From Ignavibacteriales bacterium (GTDB lineage Bacteria > Bacteroidota > Ignavibacteria > Ignavibacteriales > Ignavibacteriaceae): DNA of 12,194 bases. A program made the position numbers and the translations under genes. The notes beneath the pieces were generated by a model, which was not told the DNA's origin, did no database searches, and worked only from the letters and a program-made list of their open reading frames with translations. The stretch spans positions 1 to 12,194 of the forward strand of contig DAIEML010000049.1 of NCBI GenBank assembly GCA_027349615.1, written 5' to 3'. Shown piece after piece: positions 1 to 9,265 of the stretch. Within the stretch, counting starts at the first letter, position 1; every line of letters starts with the position of its first letter.

Positions 1-630
1 AGCATTTTAATAATTCTTCTTGGAACAAGTATCCTTTATGTTTTTGCTGCAAGCAGAATTGAAGCATACGTAAAAACTTTGGCGTTTCAAGGATTGATTT
101 TATTTCTTCTGGTAATTCTTGATTTAAAAGAAATAAACTGGCTGAACATTACTTTCCTTGCAGTCGAGACTTTAGCGGTAAAAGCTATTGTCATTCCGTT
201 TTTCCTGCTTCGTGTAATTAGGAAAAATGAAATTGGAAGAGAAGTTGAACCATACATCTCACAGTTTTATTCGATGTTGATTGCAAGCGGTATTTTTATT
301 CTTGGCTTTGTGGTTGCTTTCTGGTCAGCTAAAATTGGATCCGGAGTGAAGCCGCTTTATTTCGGAGTTTCAATTGTTCTGATCGTAGCAAGTTTATTTT
401 TAATAGTAAATCGTAAGCGAATTATAACTCATATTTTATGTTACATGATTTTGGAAAACGGAATTTTTCTTTTGTCGCTTTCAGTCGCTAATGAAATGCC
501 ACTGCTTGTAAATCTTGGAGTGCTGCTTGACTTATTTGTCGGCGTTTATCTGTTCGTAATTTTCTTCAATAAGATTCAGGAAATGTTTGATGGAAGCCAT
601 ATCGATATTCTTACTGAGTTGAAGGACTAA
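1..630 (+). CDS. hyfE: Hydrogenase-4 component E-like membrane subunit (5' partial)
   Basis: The reading frame is open from base 1 to the TAA at 628-630, giving 209 visible residues; HyfE proteins are about 215 residues, so only a few N-terminal residues are missing. A TTG at 79 could be read as a start, but the frame continues upstream with hydrophobic residues, so it is internal. The protein is almost wholly membrane-spanning. The stretch ETLAVKAIVIPFFLLRVIRK is the conserved HyfE helix with its charged residues, and the C-terminal part (HILCYMILENGIFLLSL) resembles NuoK, with an intramembrane Glu encoded at 454-456. The role inferred from the family is a membrane subunit of the proton-translocating arm. 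It is followed after 2 bases by the HyfF-like gene, so they are co-transcribed and probably translationally coupled. Confidence 0.88.
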   Translation, partial: SILIILLGTSILYVFAASRIEAYVKTLAFQGLILFLLVILDLKEINWLNITFLAVETLAVKAIVIPFFLLRVIRKNEIGREVEPYISQFYSMLIASGIFILGFVVAFWSAKIGSGVKPLYFGVSIVLIVASLFLIVNRKRIITHILCYMILENGIFLLSLSVANEMPLLVNLGVLLDLFVGVYLFVIFFNKIQEMFDGSHIDILTELKD

Positions 631-632
631 GT

Positions 633-2063
633 ATGATAAGCATTTTATTATTTCTACCGGTTTTGTTGGGATTGATTGTTCTTCTTTCGAACAATAAAAT
701 TGTTACAAGAATTTCTCTGATCTTGCTTCCACTGATTTACACCGCAGTTGCTGTTCTCGAATGGTTTGGAGTTAATTGGGTAATTCTTCCTGGCTGGCTG
801 AATATTTATTTTAAATTTGATTCGATAGGAATTTTATTTCTTGCAGTTTTATCAATCGTATTTTTGGCTTCATCAATTTACAGCATCTTTTATTTTGACG
901 AACACAATTACTCAGCGCAGCAAGAAACCATTTATGTCTCAACAATGTTTTTATTCGCGGCAGCGATGGTTGGGGTAATTCTTTCAACACATCTTGCGTT
1001 AACCTGGGTTTTCATTGAGGCAACAACTTTAACCAGCGCTTTGCTTATTTATTTCGAAAAGAAAAAATCTTCTCTCGAAGCAGCATGGAAATATATATAC
1101 ATCTGTTCAATTGGAATTACTTTAGCGTTTGTTGGTATAATAGTTCTTTCTATCGGAAGCAGATCATTCAATTCTCTTTTCTTTTCTGATTTGTATCTTC
1201 ACGCTGCAGAAATAAATCCTTTCTGGCTGCAAATTAGTTTTGCTTTTATTCTTGTCGGCTTTGGAACTAAGATCGGCATTGCACCAATTCATGCATGGCT
1301 GCCAGACGCGCATTCAGAAGCGCCGTCGCCGGTTTCTGCAATGCTTTCCGGAACGCTTCTTAACACAGCATTCTTGGGACTAATTAGAGTTCAAGGCGTG
1401 ATGATTCACGCGCATGAAGAATCATTTTCAAATTTTCTAATGTTGATTACGGGATTTCTTTCTTTGCTTATCAGCGCAGTGTTTATGCTTCAGATAAAAA
1501 ATTACAAAAGGATGCTTGCTTATTCTTCGATTGAAAATATGGGAATTCTTTTCATCGGCATTGCGCTTGGCAAGCCAGGAATTTTTGCTGCGATGATTTT
1601 ACTTGTTGCGCATTCTCTTTCAAAAACATCTTTGTTTTTAACATCAGGAAATATTCTTCATCTTTTCAAAAGCAAAAAAATTAGTAACGTGCAAGGTCTC
1701 TTGAAGAAAGACTCTTTAACCGGATGGATTTGGTTAATTTCTTTATTATCAATTTCTGGTCTTCCACCATTTCCGGCATTCATCGCAAAGTTTTTAATTG
1801 TCAAAGCTTTTTTTGCAGCAGGCTTGTCATGGCTTGCAATTCCATTTTTCATTTTGCTTGCAGTAATTGTTTACGGAATGGGAAGTGCGTTTTTCAAAAT
1901 GTCGTTTGGAGAAATTGAGATCGAAAATAAAAATAAATTCAAGCTAAATTTTTCTGCTTATGCCGGACAAATTATTTTGTTACTATTATTGCTAATCATT
2001 GGAACCAATATTCCTTATACTGTAATAAATCTTTTGAAGAATGCCGCTGGCTATTTGTATTGA
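633..2063 (+). CDS. hyfF: Hydrogenase-4 component F-like proton channel subunit (NuoL/M/N, Mrp antiporter family)
   Basis: This 476-residue polytopic membrane protein has the size of HyfF. The family signature GTKIGIAPIHAWLPDAHSEA (residues 211-230) is present, followed by PSPVSAMLSG. Residues that form the proton path in complex I antiporter-like subunits are kept: Glu129 in the TM5-like helix (WVFIEA), Lys213 in the TM7-like helix, His327 and Lys331 in the TM8-like helix (LVAHSLSKTSLF), and Lys386 after GLPPFPAF in the TM12-like helix. The expected role is proton (or Na+) translocation driven by electron transfer in the peripheral subunits. The ATG at 633 follows the HyfE stop by 2 bases. 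The relatives NuoM and MrpD are less likely because the neighbours are HyfE, HyfG and HyfI types. Confidence 0.92.
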   Translation: MISILLFLPVLLGLIVLLSNNKIVTRISLILLPLIYTAVAVLEWFGVNWVILPGWLNIYFKFDSIGILFLAVLSIVFLASSIYSIFYFDEHNYSAQQETIYVSTMFLFAAAMVGVILSTHLALTWVFIEATTLTSALLIYFEKKKSSLEAAWKYIYICSIGITLAFVGIIVLSIGSRSFNSLFFSDLYLHAAEINPFWLQISFAFILVGFGTKIGIAPIHAWLPDAHSEAPSPVSAMLSGTLLNTAFLGLIRVQGVMIHAHEESFSNFLMLITGFLSLLISAVFMLQIKNYKRMLAYSSIENMGILFIGIALGKPGIFAAMILLVAHSLSKTSLFLTSGNILHLFKSKKISNVQGLLKKDSLTGWIWLISLLSISGLPPFPAFIAKFLIVKAFFAAGLSWLAIPFFILLAVIVYGMGSAFFKMSFGEIEIENKNKFKLNFSAYAGQIILLLLLLIIGTNIPYTVINLLKNAAGYLY

Positions 2064-2068
2064 AGGAG
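2063..2068 (+). promoter_or_regulatory. Ribosome binding site deciding the TTG start of the large subunit
   Basis: AAGGAG overlaps the stop codon of the HyfF-like gene and lies 7 bases upstream of TTG 2076. No ATG in this frame is better placed, so the gene appears to use a TTG start, with its binding site embedded at the end of the previous gene. Confidence 0.7.
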
Positions 2069-2075
2069 TTTATAA

Positions 2076-3563
2076 TTGATTTGGGCTGAAACAAAAAATC
2101 TGCAATCCGTATCGCTAAAAGAAATTCCAATTTTGGAATTTTATAGATTGAGAGCGCAAATTGTCGAAATGATTTCGAAAGGATGCCGGGTGATTCAATT
2201 CTTTGGTGAAAAAATTAATTCCGGCGTAATTCTTTATGTTGTTCTTGCGGATGACGAGCAATCAAAACTTTTCATTGCTTCTACAAATTTTAACGACGGT
2301 GATTCTTTCGATTCCATTACTCCGGAGTTTAAATCTTTTCATCTTTTTGAAAGAGAATTTTATGAGGAGTTTGGAATTAAGCCTCAAGGGCATCCATGGC
2401 TGAAGCCGGTTAGAGAAGGAATTGCCGGAGTTTCAGATTCGGAAGTTCAATATGATTTTTTTAAAATGACAGGCGAGGAAGTTCATGAAGTCGGCGTTGG
2501 CCCAATTCACGCTGGAATTATAGAGCCAGGCCATTTTAGATTTTTATGTCACGGAGAACAAATTCATCACCTTGAAATTGAACTTGGCTTTCAGCATCGA
2601 GGCATTGAAGAATTATTTATCCGAAATAAAAACAATCCGGTTTATCTTTTAAAACTTTCTGAATCAATTGCCGGCGATACAGTTGTTGGCCATTCCGGAA
2701 CATTTGCGCGAGCCATCGAATCGTTAAGCGAAAATAATATATCACGCCGGGCGATGATATTAAGAACCATCGCGCTTGAACTTGAAAGAATTGGAATTCA
2801 TCTCGGAGATCTTTCTGCTTTAGCAGGCGACGTTGCATACTTGACAGGAAACGCAGCATTCGGTGCATTAAGAACGAAGGCGATAAATACATCATTGGCA
2901 ATTTGCGGCAGCAGATTTGGGCACGGAATGATTGCCGTCGGCGGAGTGAATTATGATATTAATGTTGAACAAAAAGAAAAAATTCTAAATACAATAAATA
3001 AACTTGAAGAAGATGTGGAAGTTGCGGCTGAAGTTTTATTTTCGTCGGCATCTGTTCTAGCAAGATTTGAAAAGACAGGAATAATTGCTGAAGAAATTGC
3101 TAAGGAAATAGGTATGGTTGGACCGGCGGCAAGAGCAAGCGGAGTTGCAATTGATGTTAGAACTGATCATCCGTTTGGCGGATTTTCACTTTTTCCAGTT
3201 CATAAAATAACTTTAAAGTCCGGTGATGTTTTTGCACGCGCCTATATTCGATACATTGAAATTACTCAATCAATAAGAATAATTAAGGACCAACTGGAAA
3301 CTCTTGGTGAAGGTGAGTTAAAAAAATCATCCTCAGAATTAAAATCAAGCCAACTTGTTGTTTCGTTAGCAGAAGGTTGGCGCGGTGAAATTGTTCATAC
3401 TGCAATTACTGATGAGACGGGACAACTGAGAAAATATAAAATAAAAGATCCGTCATTCAACAATTGGCTTGCAGTCGCCTTGTCTGTTAAGAATAATGGA
3501 ATATCAGATTTTCCACTTTGCAATAAGAGCTTTAATCTTTCGTACAGCGGCTTCGATCTCTAA
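2076..3563 (+). CDS. hyfG: Ehr-type large subunit: NuoC/NuoD-like fusion lacking Ni-Fe ligands
   Basis: This 495-residue soluble protein has two domains. Residues about 10-125 are NuoC-like (30 kDa subunit), with the signature FEREFYEEFGIKPQGHPWL at 91-109. Residues about 140-495 are NuoD/hydrogenase large-subunit-like (IELGFQHRGIEEL at 168-180, ELERIGIHLGDL at 235-246). In true group 4 hydrogenases such as HycE, the N-terminal metal motif reads like LSDRVCGICGFAHS. Here the same place reads LSESIAGDTVVGHS (194-207), so the two cysteines become Ala199 and Thr202. At the C-terminus, DPCYSC is replaced by NLSYSG, giving Ser489 and Gly492. With no cysteine ligands a Ni-Fe centre cannot form as in known enzymes. 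The protein also ends about four residues after this point, with no long tail to be removed by a maturation protease. It therefore fits the energy-converting hydrogenase-related (Ehr) group. The substrate is unknown; a quinone-like or other redox partner is conceivable. Confidence 0.88.
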   Translation: MIWAETKNLQSVSLKEIPILEFYRLRAQIVEMISKGCRVIQFFGEKINSGVILYVVLADDEQSKLFIASTNFNDGDSFDSITPEFKSFHLFEREFYEEFGIKPQGHPWLKPVREGIAGVSDSEVQYDFFKMTGEEVHEVGVGPIHAGIIEPGHFRFLCHGEQIHHLEIELGFQHRGIEELFIRNKNNPVYLLKLSESIAGDTVVGHSGTFARAIESLSENNISRRAMILRTIALELERIGIHLGDLSALAGDVAYLTGNAAFGALRTKAINTSLAICGSRFGHGMIAVGGVNYDINVEQKEKILNTINKLEEDVEVAAEVLFSSASVLARFEKTGIIAEEIAKEIGMVGPAARASGVAIDVRTDHPFGGFSLFPVHKITLKSGDVFARAYIRYIEITQSIRIIKDQLETLGEGELKKSSSELKSSQLVVSLAEGWRGEIVHTAITDETGQLRKYKIKDPSFNNWLAVALSVKNNGISDFPLCNKSFNLSYSGFDL

Positions 3564-3580
3564 AAATTTTGGAATGAGTA

Positions 3581-4339
3581 ATGTTAGACTTATTTAAATT
3601 AAGAATCAGACACGGAAAACAAGCGATACCAAATATTCGCAAAGCAGAAGTGTTGGAAACATTCAAAGGATTTCCGCTTGTTGATGAAAGCAAATGTGAA
3701 AATAATTGTGAAAAGTGTAACTCTGTTTGTCCTACCAAGGCAATTGAAATTAATCCGTTAGGAATAGATTTAGGCAAATGTATTTTTTGCGGAGAGTGTG
3801 AGAAAGTTTGTTCTGGGGGAGCGATTAAATTTACAAATCAGTATCGAATTGGAAGTACAAATCGTGATGCATTAATAATTTCTTCCGGAAAAACTTTTGA
3901 ACAATTTGAAGAAGAAGCAATCCAAGCAAAAAAAGAAATTCACAAAATGTTTGGAAGGTCGCTAAAGCTGCGTCAAGTTTCTGCCGGCGGATGTAATGGC
4001 TGCGAATTGGAATTAAACGCAGCAACAAATGTCAATTTCGATATGGGAAGATTTGGAATTGATTTTGTCGCCTCGCCAAGACACGCAGATGGAATTGTTA
4101 TTACGGGACCAATATCATCTAACATGGCTCCTGCATTGAAAGATGCGTACAAAAGTGTAAGCGATCCCAAAATTGTAATTGCCGTTGGTGCTTGTTCAAT
4201 AAGCGGCGGATTATTTTCTAATTCAACTCAAGTCAACAGAAAATTTTTTGATGAGGTACCGGTTGATCTTTTCGTTCCCGGCTGCCCTCCGCATCCGCTA
4301 ACTTTTATTCACTCATTACTAGATTTTTTAGGTAAATAA
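3581..4339 (+). CDS. hyfI: Fused ferredoxin (HyfH-like) and NuoB-like small subunit (HyfI-like)
   Basis: This 252-residue protein joins two electron-transfer modules. Residues about 35-90 carry two [4Fe-4S] motifs: Cys39, 43, 46, 50-Pro, and Cys67, 70, 73, 77. The first has three residues between its first two cysteines instead of the usual two. Residues about 128-252 are a NuoB/hydrogenase small-subunit domain, with cluster ligands Cys138 and Cys141 (GGCNGCELE), Cys205 (VGACSISGG) and Cys235 (VPGCPPHP). The spaced CxxC is the hydrogenase form; complex I uses adjacent cysteines. All 12 expected ligands are present, so an intact chain of three clusters is likely, passing electrons between a donor and the large subunit. 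In E. coli Hyf and Hyc the ferredoxin and small subunit are separate genes, so this is a fusion. It is the last gene of the operon, 17 bases after the large subunit. Confidence 0.9.
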   Translation: MLDLFKLRIRHGKQAIPNIRKAEVLETFKGFPLVDESKCENNCEKCNSVCPTKAIEINPLGIDLGKCIFCGECEKVCSGGAIKFTNQYRIGSTNRDALIISSGKTFEQFEEEAIQAKKEIHKMFGRSLKLRQVSAGGCNGCELELNAATNVNFDMGRFGIDFVASPRHADGIVITGPISSNMAPALKDAYKSVSDPKIVIAVGACSISGGLFSNSTQVNRKFFDEVPVDLFVPGCPPHPLTFIHSLLDFLGK

Positions 4340-4579
4340 CCTCTTTGTAAAAGTTAATTTGAAAAATTATTAATAAAATGAAAGATAAATAATCCTTTGT
4401 GCTATTCCTTAGAAAAGAATTTTCAAAATTGGGAAATAAAACTGGGAATTCTAATTAAAAATTAAATTTTTCTACTCATTCAATAAAAAGTAAATCAGTT
4501 GAAATCAATTCTAATGGCACAATTTATGGTTTATATTCTATTTGTAAAATCCATAGAAGAAACAATTTATGAAACTGTA
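4340..4579 (+). other. AT-rich intergenic region, no gene seen
   Basis: This stretch separates the Ehr operon from the malic enzyme operon. I see no convincing open frame, tRNA or GC-rich terminator. It contains AT-only dyads: AATTTTcAAAATT at 4418-4430, and AAAAATTaAATTTTT at 4457-4471, whose loop would be short. It also has two TGGGAA words 13 bases apart (4430 and 4443). A promoter for the malic enzyme gene is expected here on grounds of spacing, but I could not fix -35/-10 or Bacteroidota-type -33/-7 boxes with confidence. Confidence 0.5.
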
Positions 4580-4611
4580 TTTAATTCTCTCAAAAAAAGA
4601 GACAAATTAAA
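4580..4611 (+). promoter_or_regulatory. Leader hairpin just upstream of the maeB ribosome binding site
   Basis: The 7-base arm TTTAATT (4580-4586) pairs with AATTAAA (4605-4611). The 4-base arm TCTC (4588-4591) pairs with GAGA (4599-4602), leaving a small internal loop and a seven-A apical loop. The structure ends two bases before the GGAG at 4614. No T-run follows, so it is not a terminator. It could influence ribosome access or mRNA stability, or be a chance product of AT-rich sequence. Confidence 0.3.
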
Positions 4612-4613
4612 GT

Positions 4614-4617
4614 GGAG
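4614..4617 (+). promoter_or_regulatory. Ribosome binding site deciding the maeB start
   Basis: GGAG lies 9 bases before ATG 4627. A GTG at 4612 in the same frame overlaps this site and has no purine-rich site of its own upstream (AAATTAA), so ATG 4627 is the preferred start. Confidence 0.65.
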
Positions 4618-4626
4618 AAAACAAAA

Positions 4627-6894
4627 ATGAAAATAAACAAAGAAGAAGCTCTCGAATATCATAGCCAGGGAAGACGCGGCAAAATAGAGGTAATTGCAAC
4701 TAAGCCGTGCTTAACGTCTAGAGATTTATCTCTGGCTTATACTCCCGGCGTAGCTGAGCCATGCCGTGTAATCGAAAAAAATGATGATGAAGTTTATCAT
4801 TATACAGCGAAAGGAAATTTAGTTGCAGTAATTTCTAATGGAACTGCTGTTTTAGGTTTAGGTGATATTGGCCCTCATGCCGGCAAACCTGTAATGGAAG
4901 GAAAGGGAGTTTTATTTAAAAGATTTGCAGACATTGATGTTTTTGATATCGAGCTAAAAAGTAAAGATCCGAAGGAAATTATCAAAGCCGTTCAAATGCT
5001 TGAACCTACATTTGGCGGGATAAACTTAGAAGATATTAAAGCACCCGAATGTTTTGAAATTGAGGAAACTTTAAAAGCAACAATGAACATTCCGGTATTT
5101 CATGATGATCAGCATGGAACCGCGATAATTTCTTGCGCAGCTTTAATTAATGCTGCTGAGGTTGCAGGTAAAAAATTATCTAATCTTAAAATAGTAGTAA
5201 ACGGTGCTGGTGCGGCTGCAATTTCGTGCTGCAAACTTTATGTAAGAGCCGGTGCAAAACGTGAAAATATTTTGATGTTCGATTCAAAAGGATGTATTAC
5301 AAAAGATAGAAGAGATTTAAATAAATATAAAATGGAATTTGCAACCGATAAATTCCACGGCAAACTTACCGACGCATTTAAAGGCGCAGATGTTTTTGTC
5401 GGCCTTTCTATTGGCGGCGTTGTATCAAAAGAAATGATAAAAGTTATGGCGCCAAATCCGATAGTTTTCGCCATGGCTAATCCTGATCCCGAAATTACTT
5501 ATGAAGATGCTGTTTCAGTTCGTGATGATATTATTATGGCAACCGGAAGAAGTGATTATCCAAATCAAGTAAATAATGTATTAGGATTTCCGTTTATTTT
5601 CCGAGGCGCTTTAGATGTTAGAGCAACAGCAATTAATGAAGAAATGAAAATGGCAGCAGTTGAAGCCTTAGCTTCTTTAGCAAAGAAAAAAGTGCCCGAG
5701 ATGGTTATGAGTGCATATGGTGGAGAAAGTTTTGAGTTTGGCAAAAATTATATAATTCCAAAACCATTTGATCCAAGGGTCCTTTGGCATGTTGCTCCAG
5801 CCGTTGCAAAAGCTGCAATTGAAACCGGAGTTGCAAGAATTAAAATTGAAAATTGGGCAGCTTATGAAGATGAATTGAAAGAAAGATTAGGGCTTTCTAA
5901 AGAAATAATGAGAGTAATGATTCATAAAGCTCAAAAAAATCCTCGCCGTGTTGTTTACCCGGAAGGTGAAGAAGAAAAAATAATTCGTGCTGCACATGCC
6001 GCATTTACTGATAACATTGCAAAGCCAATTTTACTCGGAAACAAAAATAAAATTATAGATACAATAAAAAATCTTGGCTATGAAGAAAAAGAATTCGAAA
6101 TTTTTGACCCTGAAATTTGTCCGACTGTAGAAAAATATGCGAAAGCCTTTTTCGATAAGAGAGAACGAAAAGGTGCAACCCTACATGAAGCTTTAGAGCT
6201 TATGAAAAATTCTGTCTACTTTGGTTCGATGATGGTTGACCTAGGTGACGCAGATGCATTGATTAGCGGTTTAACTACGCATTATCCTAATACTATTAAA
6301 CCTGCACTTCAATGTGTTGGAGTGAAAGAAGGTTTTAAAGTTGTTTCTGGACTTTACATTGTTATTACAAAAAAAGATGTTTTCTTCTTTTCTGATACGA
6401 CAGTTAATGTTAATCCGACTGCTGAAGAACTTGCAGAAATAGCTATTTCTGCTGCAGATGCTGCTCAAGCTTTTGATGTTGAACCGAAAGTAGCAATGCT
6501 TTCATTCAGTAATTTTGGCAGTACAAAATACCCGGAAGCAATTAAAGTAAGCCAAGCAGTCAAAATAGTTAAAAAGCTTCGTCCAAATTTAGTTATTGAT
6601 GGAGAAATGCAGGCTGATACGGCTGTAGTTCCGGAAATTTTACAAGACGTATTTCCATTTTCCGATCTTAAAACAAGAGCTAACGTTTTAATTTTCCCGG
6701 ATCTTAATTCAGGAAACATTGCTTATAAATTAATGGCAAGAATCGGACAGGCAACTGTAATCGGACCAATATTAATGGGCATGAATAAATCTGTTCATGT
6801 TCTTCAAAGAGGTGCTACGGTTGATGATATAATTAATATGACGGCAGTTGCCGTTGTCGGCGCAAACAACAGACTTAAACAAACAGTAAAATAA
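4627..6894 (+). CDS. maeB: Malic enzyme with C-terminal phosphotransacetylase-like domain (MaeB type, probably NADP-dependent)
   Basis: From ATG 4627 the product has 755 residues, the usual length of MaeB multidomain malic enzymes. It converts malate to pyruvate and CO2 while reducing NAD(P)+, in the cytoplasm. The malic domain holds YTPGVAEPC (about 38-46), GPHAGKPVMEGKGVLFK (about 82-98, with the catalytic-type Lys), NLED (metal-binding acids about 123-126) and FHDDQHGT (about 148-155). The Rossmann nucleotide-binding motif is VNGAGAAA (about 181-188). From about residue 420 to the end it is a phosphate acetyltransferase-like domain (RRVVYPEGEEEKIIRAA, SGLTTHYPNTIKPALQ, DGEMQADTA, FPDLNSGNIAYKL). 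In known MaeB proteins this domain is regulatory, with acetyl-CoA inhibition, rather than a proven transferase. Cofactor choice cannot be settled by eye. It ends 2 bases before nfnA, so the genes are coupled. Starting at GTG 4612 would add five residues. Confidence 0.93.
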   Translation: MKINKEEALEYHSQGRRGKIEVIATKPCLTSRDLSLAYTPGVAEPCRVIEKNDDEVYHYTAKGNLVAVISNGTAVLGLGDIGPHAGKPVMEGKGVLFKRFADIDVFDIELKSKDPKEIIKAVQMLEPTFGGINLEDIKAPECFEIEETLKATMNIPVFHDDQHGTAIISCAALINAAEVAGKKLSNLKIVVNGAGAAAISCCKLYVRAGAKRENILMFDSKGCITKDRRDLNKYKMEFATDKFHGKLTDAFKGADVFVGLSIGGVVSKEMIKVMAPNPIVFAMANPDPEITYEDAVSVRDDIIMATGRSDYPNQVNNVLGFPFIFRGALDVRATAINEEMKMAAVEALASLAKKKVPEMVMSAYGGESFEFGKNYIIPKPFDPRVLWHVAPAVAKAAIETGVARIKIENWAAYEDELKERLGLSKEIMRVMIHKAQKNPRRVVYPEGEEEKIIRAAHAAFTDNIAKPILLGNKNKIIDTIKNLGYEEKEFEIFDPEICPTVEKYAKAFFDKRERKGATLHEALELMKNSVYFGSMMVDLGDADALISGLTTHYPNTIKPALQCVGVKEGFKVVSGLYIVITKKDVFFFSDTTVNVNPTAEELAEIAISAADAAQAFDVEPKVAMLSFSNFGSTKYPEAIKVSQAVKIVKKLRPNLVIDGEMQADTAVVPEILQDVFPFSDLKTRANVLIFPDLNSGNIAYKLMARIGQATVIGPILMGMNKSVHVLQRGATVDDIINMTAVAVVGANNRLKQTVK

Positions 6895-6896
6895 TT

Positions 6897-7766
6897 ATGT
6901 ACAAAATACTTTTCGCAGAATTCATTGCACCAAATGTTAAGAAGTTCAGAATTGAAGCTCCAAAGATTGCTAAAAAAAGACAAGCTGGTCAGTTTGTAAT
7001 TATTAGAGTTGATCAAAACGGAGAAAGAGTTCCGTTAACAATTTCTGATTCAAATCTTGAAGAAGGTTCTATCACCATAATTGTTCAAGGAGTTGGAAAA
7101 ACAACAAAGCAACTGAACGAATTAGAAACCGGAGATTTTATTTCGGATGTTGTAGGTCCCTTAGGCAAACCATCTCATATAGAAAATTTTGGAGTGGCTG
7201 TCTCCATTGGCGGCGGTGTTGGAACTGCAATTGCATATCCTACCGCAGTAGCTTTGAAGAAAGCAGGAAACTATACAATTTCAATTATTGGCGGAAGAAC
7301 GAAAGACTTTGTGATACTCGAGGATGAAATGAAAGAAGCCTGCGATGAAGTTTTTGTAACTACGGACGACGGAAGTTACGGATATCATGGATTTGTTACT
7401 CAAAAACTAAAAGAGTTGATTGATGCAAAAAGAAGAATTGACTTCGTGCTTGCCATCGGTCCAATTCCAATGATGAAAGCCGTAGCTGAAGTTACTCGGA
7501 AACTAAAAATTAAAACTGTTGTCAGCTTAAATCCAATAATGGTTGACGGCACCGGGATGTGCGGAGGCTGCAGGGCAACAGTTGATAATAAAACAGTTTT
7601 TGTGTGCGTCGATGGACCAGAATTCGATGCACACAAAGTTGATTTCGAATTGCTTGAAAGAAGAAATAGAACTTATAGAGAAGACGAAACGCAGGCATTA
7701 TCTCTTCATACATGTCATTCTGATGAAGCTGTTTTGAATTCAGTTGAAAGTGAAACAAAGAAATAA
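6897..7766 (+). CDS. nfnA: NfnA (SudB)-type FAD/[2Fe-2S] subunit of ferredoxin:NADP transhydrogenase
   Basis: This 289-residue protein has the ferredoxin-NADP reductase fold of NfnA/SudB. It contains the FAD-binding signature ERVPLTISD (43-51), a pyridine-nucleotide motif GGGVGTAIAYPTA (105-117), the GRTKDFVILEDEM segment (133-145), the TDDGSYGYHG segment, and a C-terminal [2Fe-2S] motif. In that motif Cys222, Cys225 and Cys237 (MCGGC...FVC) are preceded by Asp217 (VDGTG), which matches the unusual three-Cys-plus-Asp coordination described for NfnA. In the known complex this subunit handles NAD(H). It starts 2 bases after maeB stops and 42 bases before nfnB. A PyrK/HydG-like reductase or sulfide dehydrogenase subunit is the main alternative, but the NfnB partner next door favours Nfn. 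Confidence 0.9.
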   Translation: MYKILFAEFIAPNVKKFRIEAPKIAKKRQAGQFVIIRVDQNGERVPLTISDSNLEEGSITIIVQGVGKTTKQLNELETGDFISDVVGPLGKPSHIENFGVAVSIGGGVGTAIAYPTAVALKKAGNYTISIIGGRTKDFVILEDEMKEACDEVFVTTDDGSYGYHGFVTQKLKELIDAKRRIDFVLAIGPIPMMKAVAEVTRKLKIKTVVSLNPIMVDGTGMCGGCRATVDNKTVFVCVDGPEFDAHKVDFELLERRNRTYREDETQALSLHTCHSDEAVLNSVESETKK

Positions 7767-7790
7767 CAAGTGATAAAATTATAATCTTAA

Positions 7791-9230
<1,440 letters not shown>

Positions 9231-9265
9231 TATTTTTAGATTAGGTTCTTTTTACATTCTGTTCA

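Noticed and set aside
1658..1852. Open frames on the - strand and in alternate + frames inside the large genes (for example 2617-2901, 6465-6719, 10289-10588)
   Set aside because: They lie entirely or almost entirely within well-recognised genes, have no recognisable motifs and lack plausible ribosome binding sites; they are shadows of the coding frames.
2076..4339. Genuine H2-evolving hydrogenase or formate hydrogenlyase
   Set aside because: The large subunit lacks all four cysteine ligands of the Ni-Fe centre and no formate dehydrogenase gene is present in the window.
4412..4471. Candidate terminators after the small-subunit gene: AATTTTcAAAATT and AAAAATTaAATTTTT
   Set aside because: Usable stems are only about 5 A-T pairs with tiny loops and no following T-run, so they are expected by chance in such AT-rich sequence.
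4447..4515. Direct repeat AATTCTAAT at 4447-4455 and 4507-4515, and paired TGGGAA words at 4430 and 4443
   Set aside because: Short, only two copies each, low complexity, and no spacing consistent with a known binding site.
4499..4550. Possible promoter for maeB: TTGAAA at 4499, TAAAAT at 4545, or a Bacteroidota-like TCTATTTG at 4537
   Set aside because: No pair of boxes has proper spacing, and the TATTTG element has a mismatch at a key position and no TTTG partner upstream.
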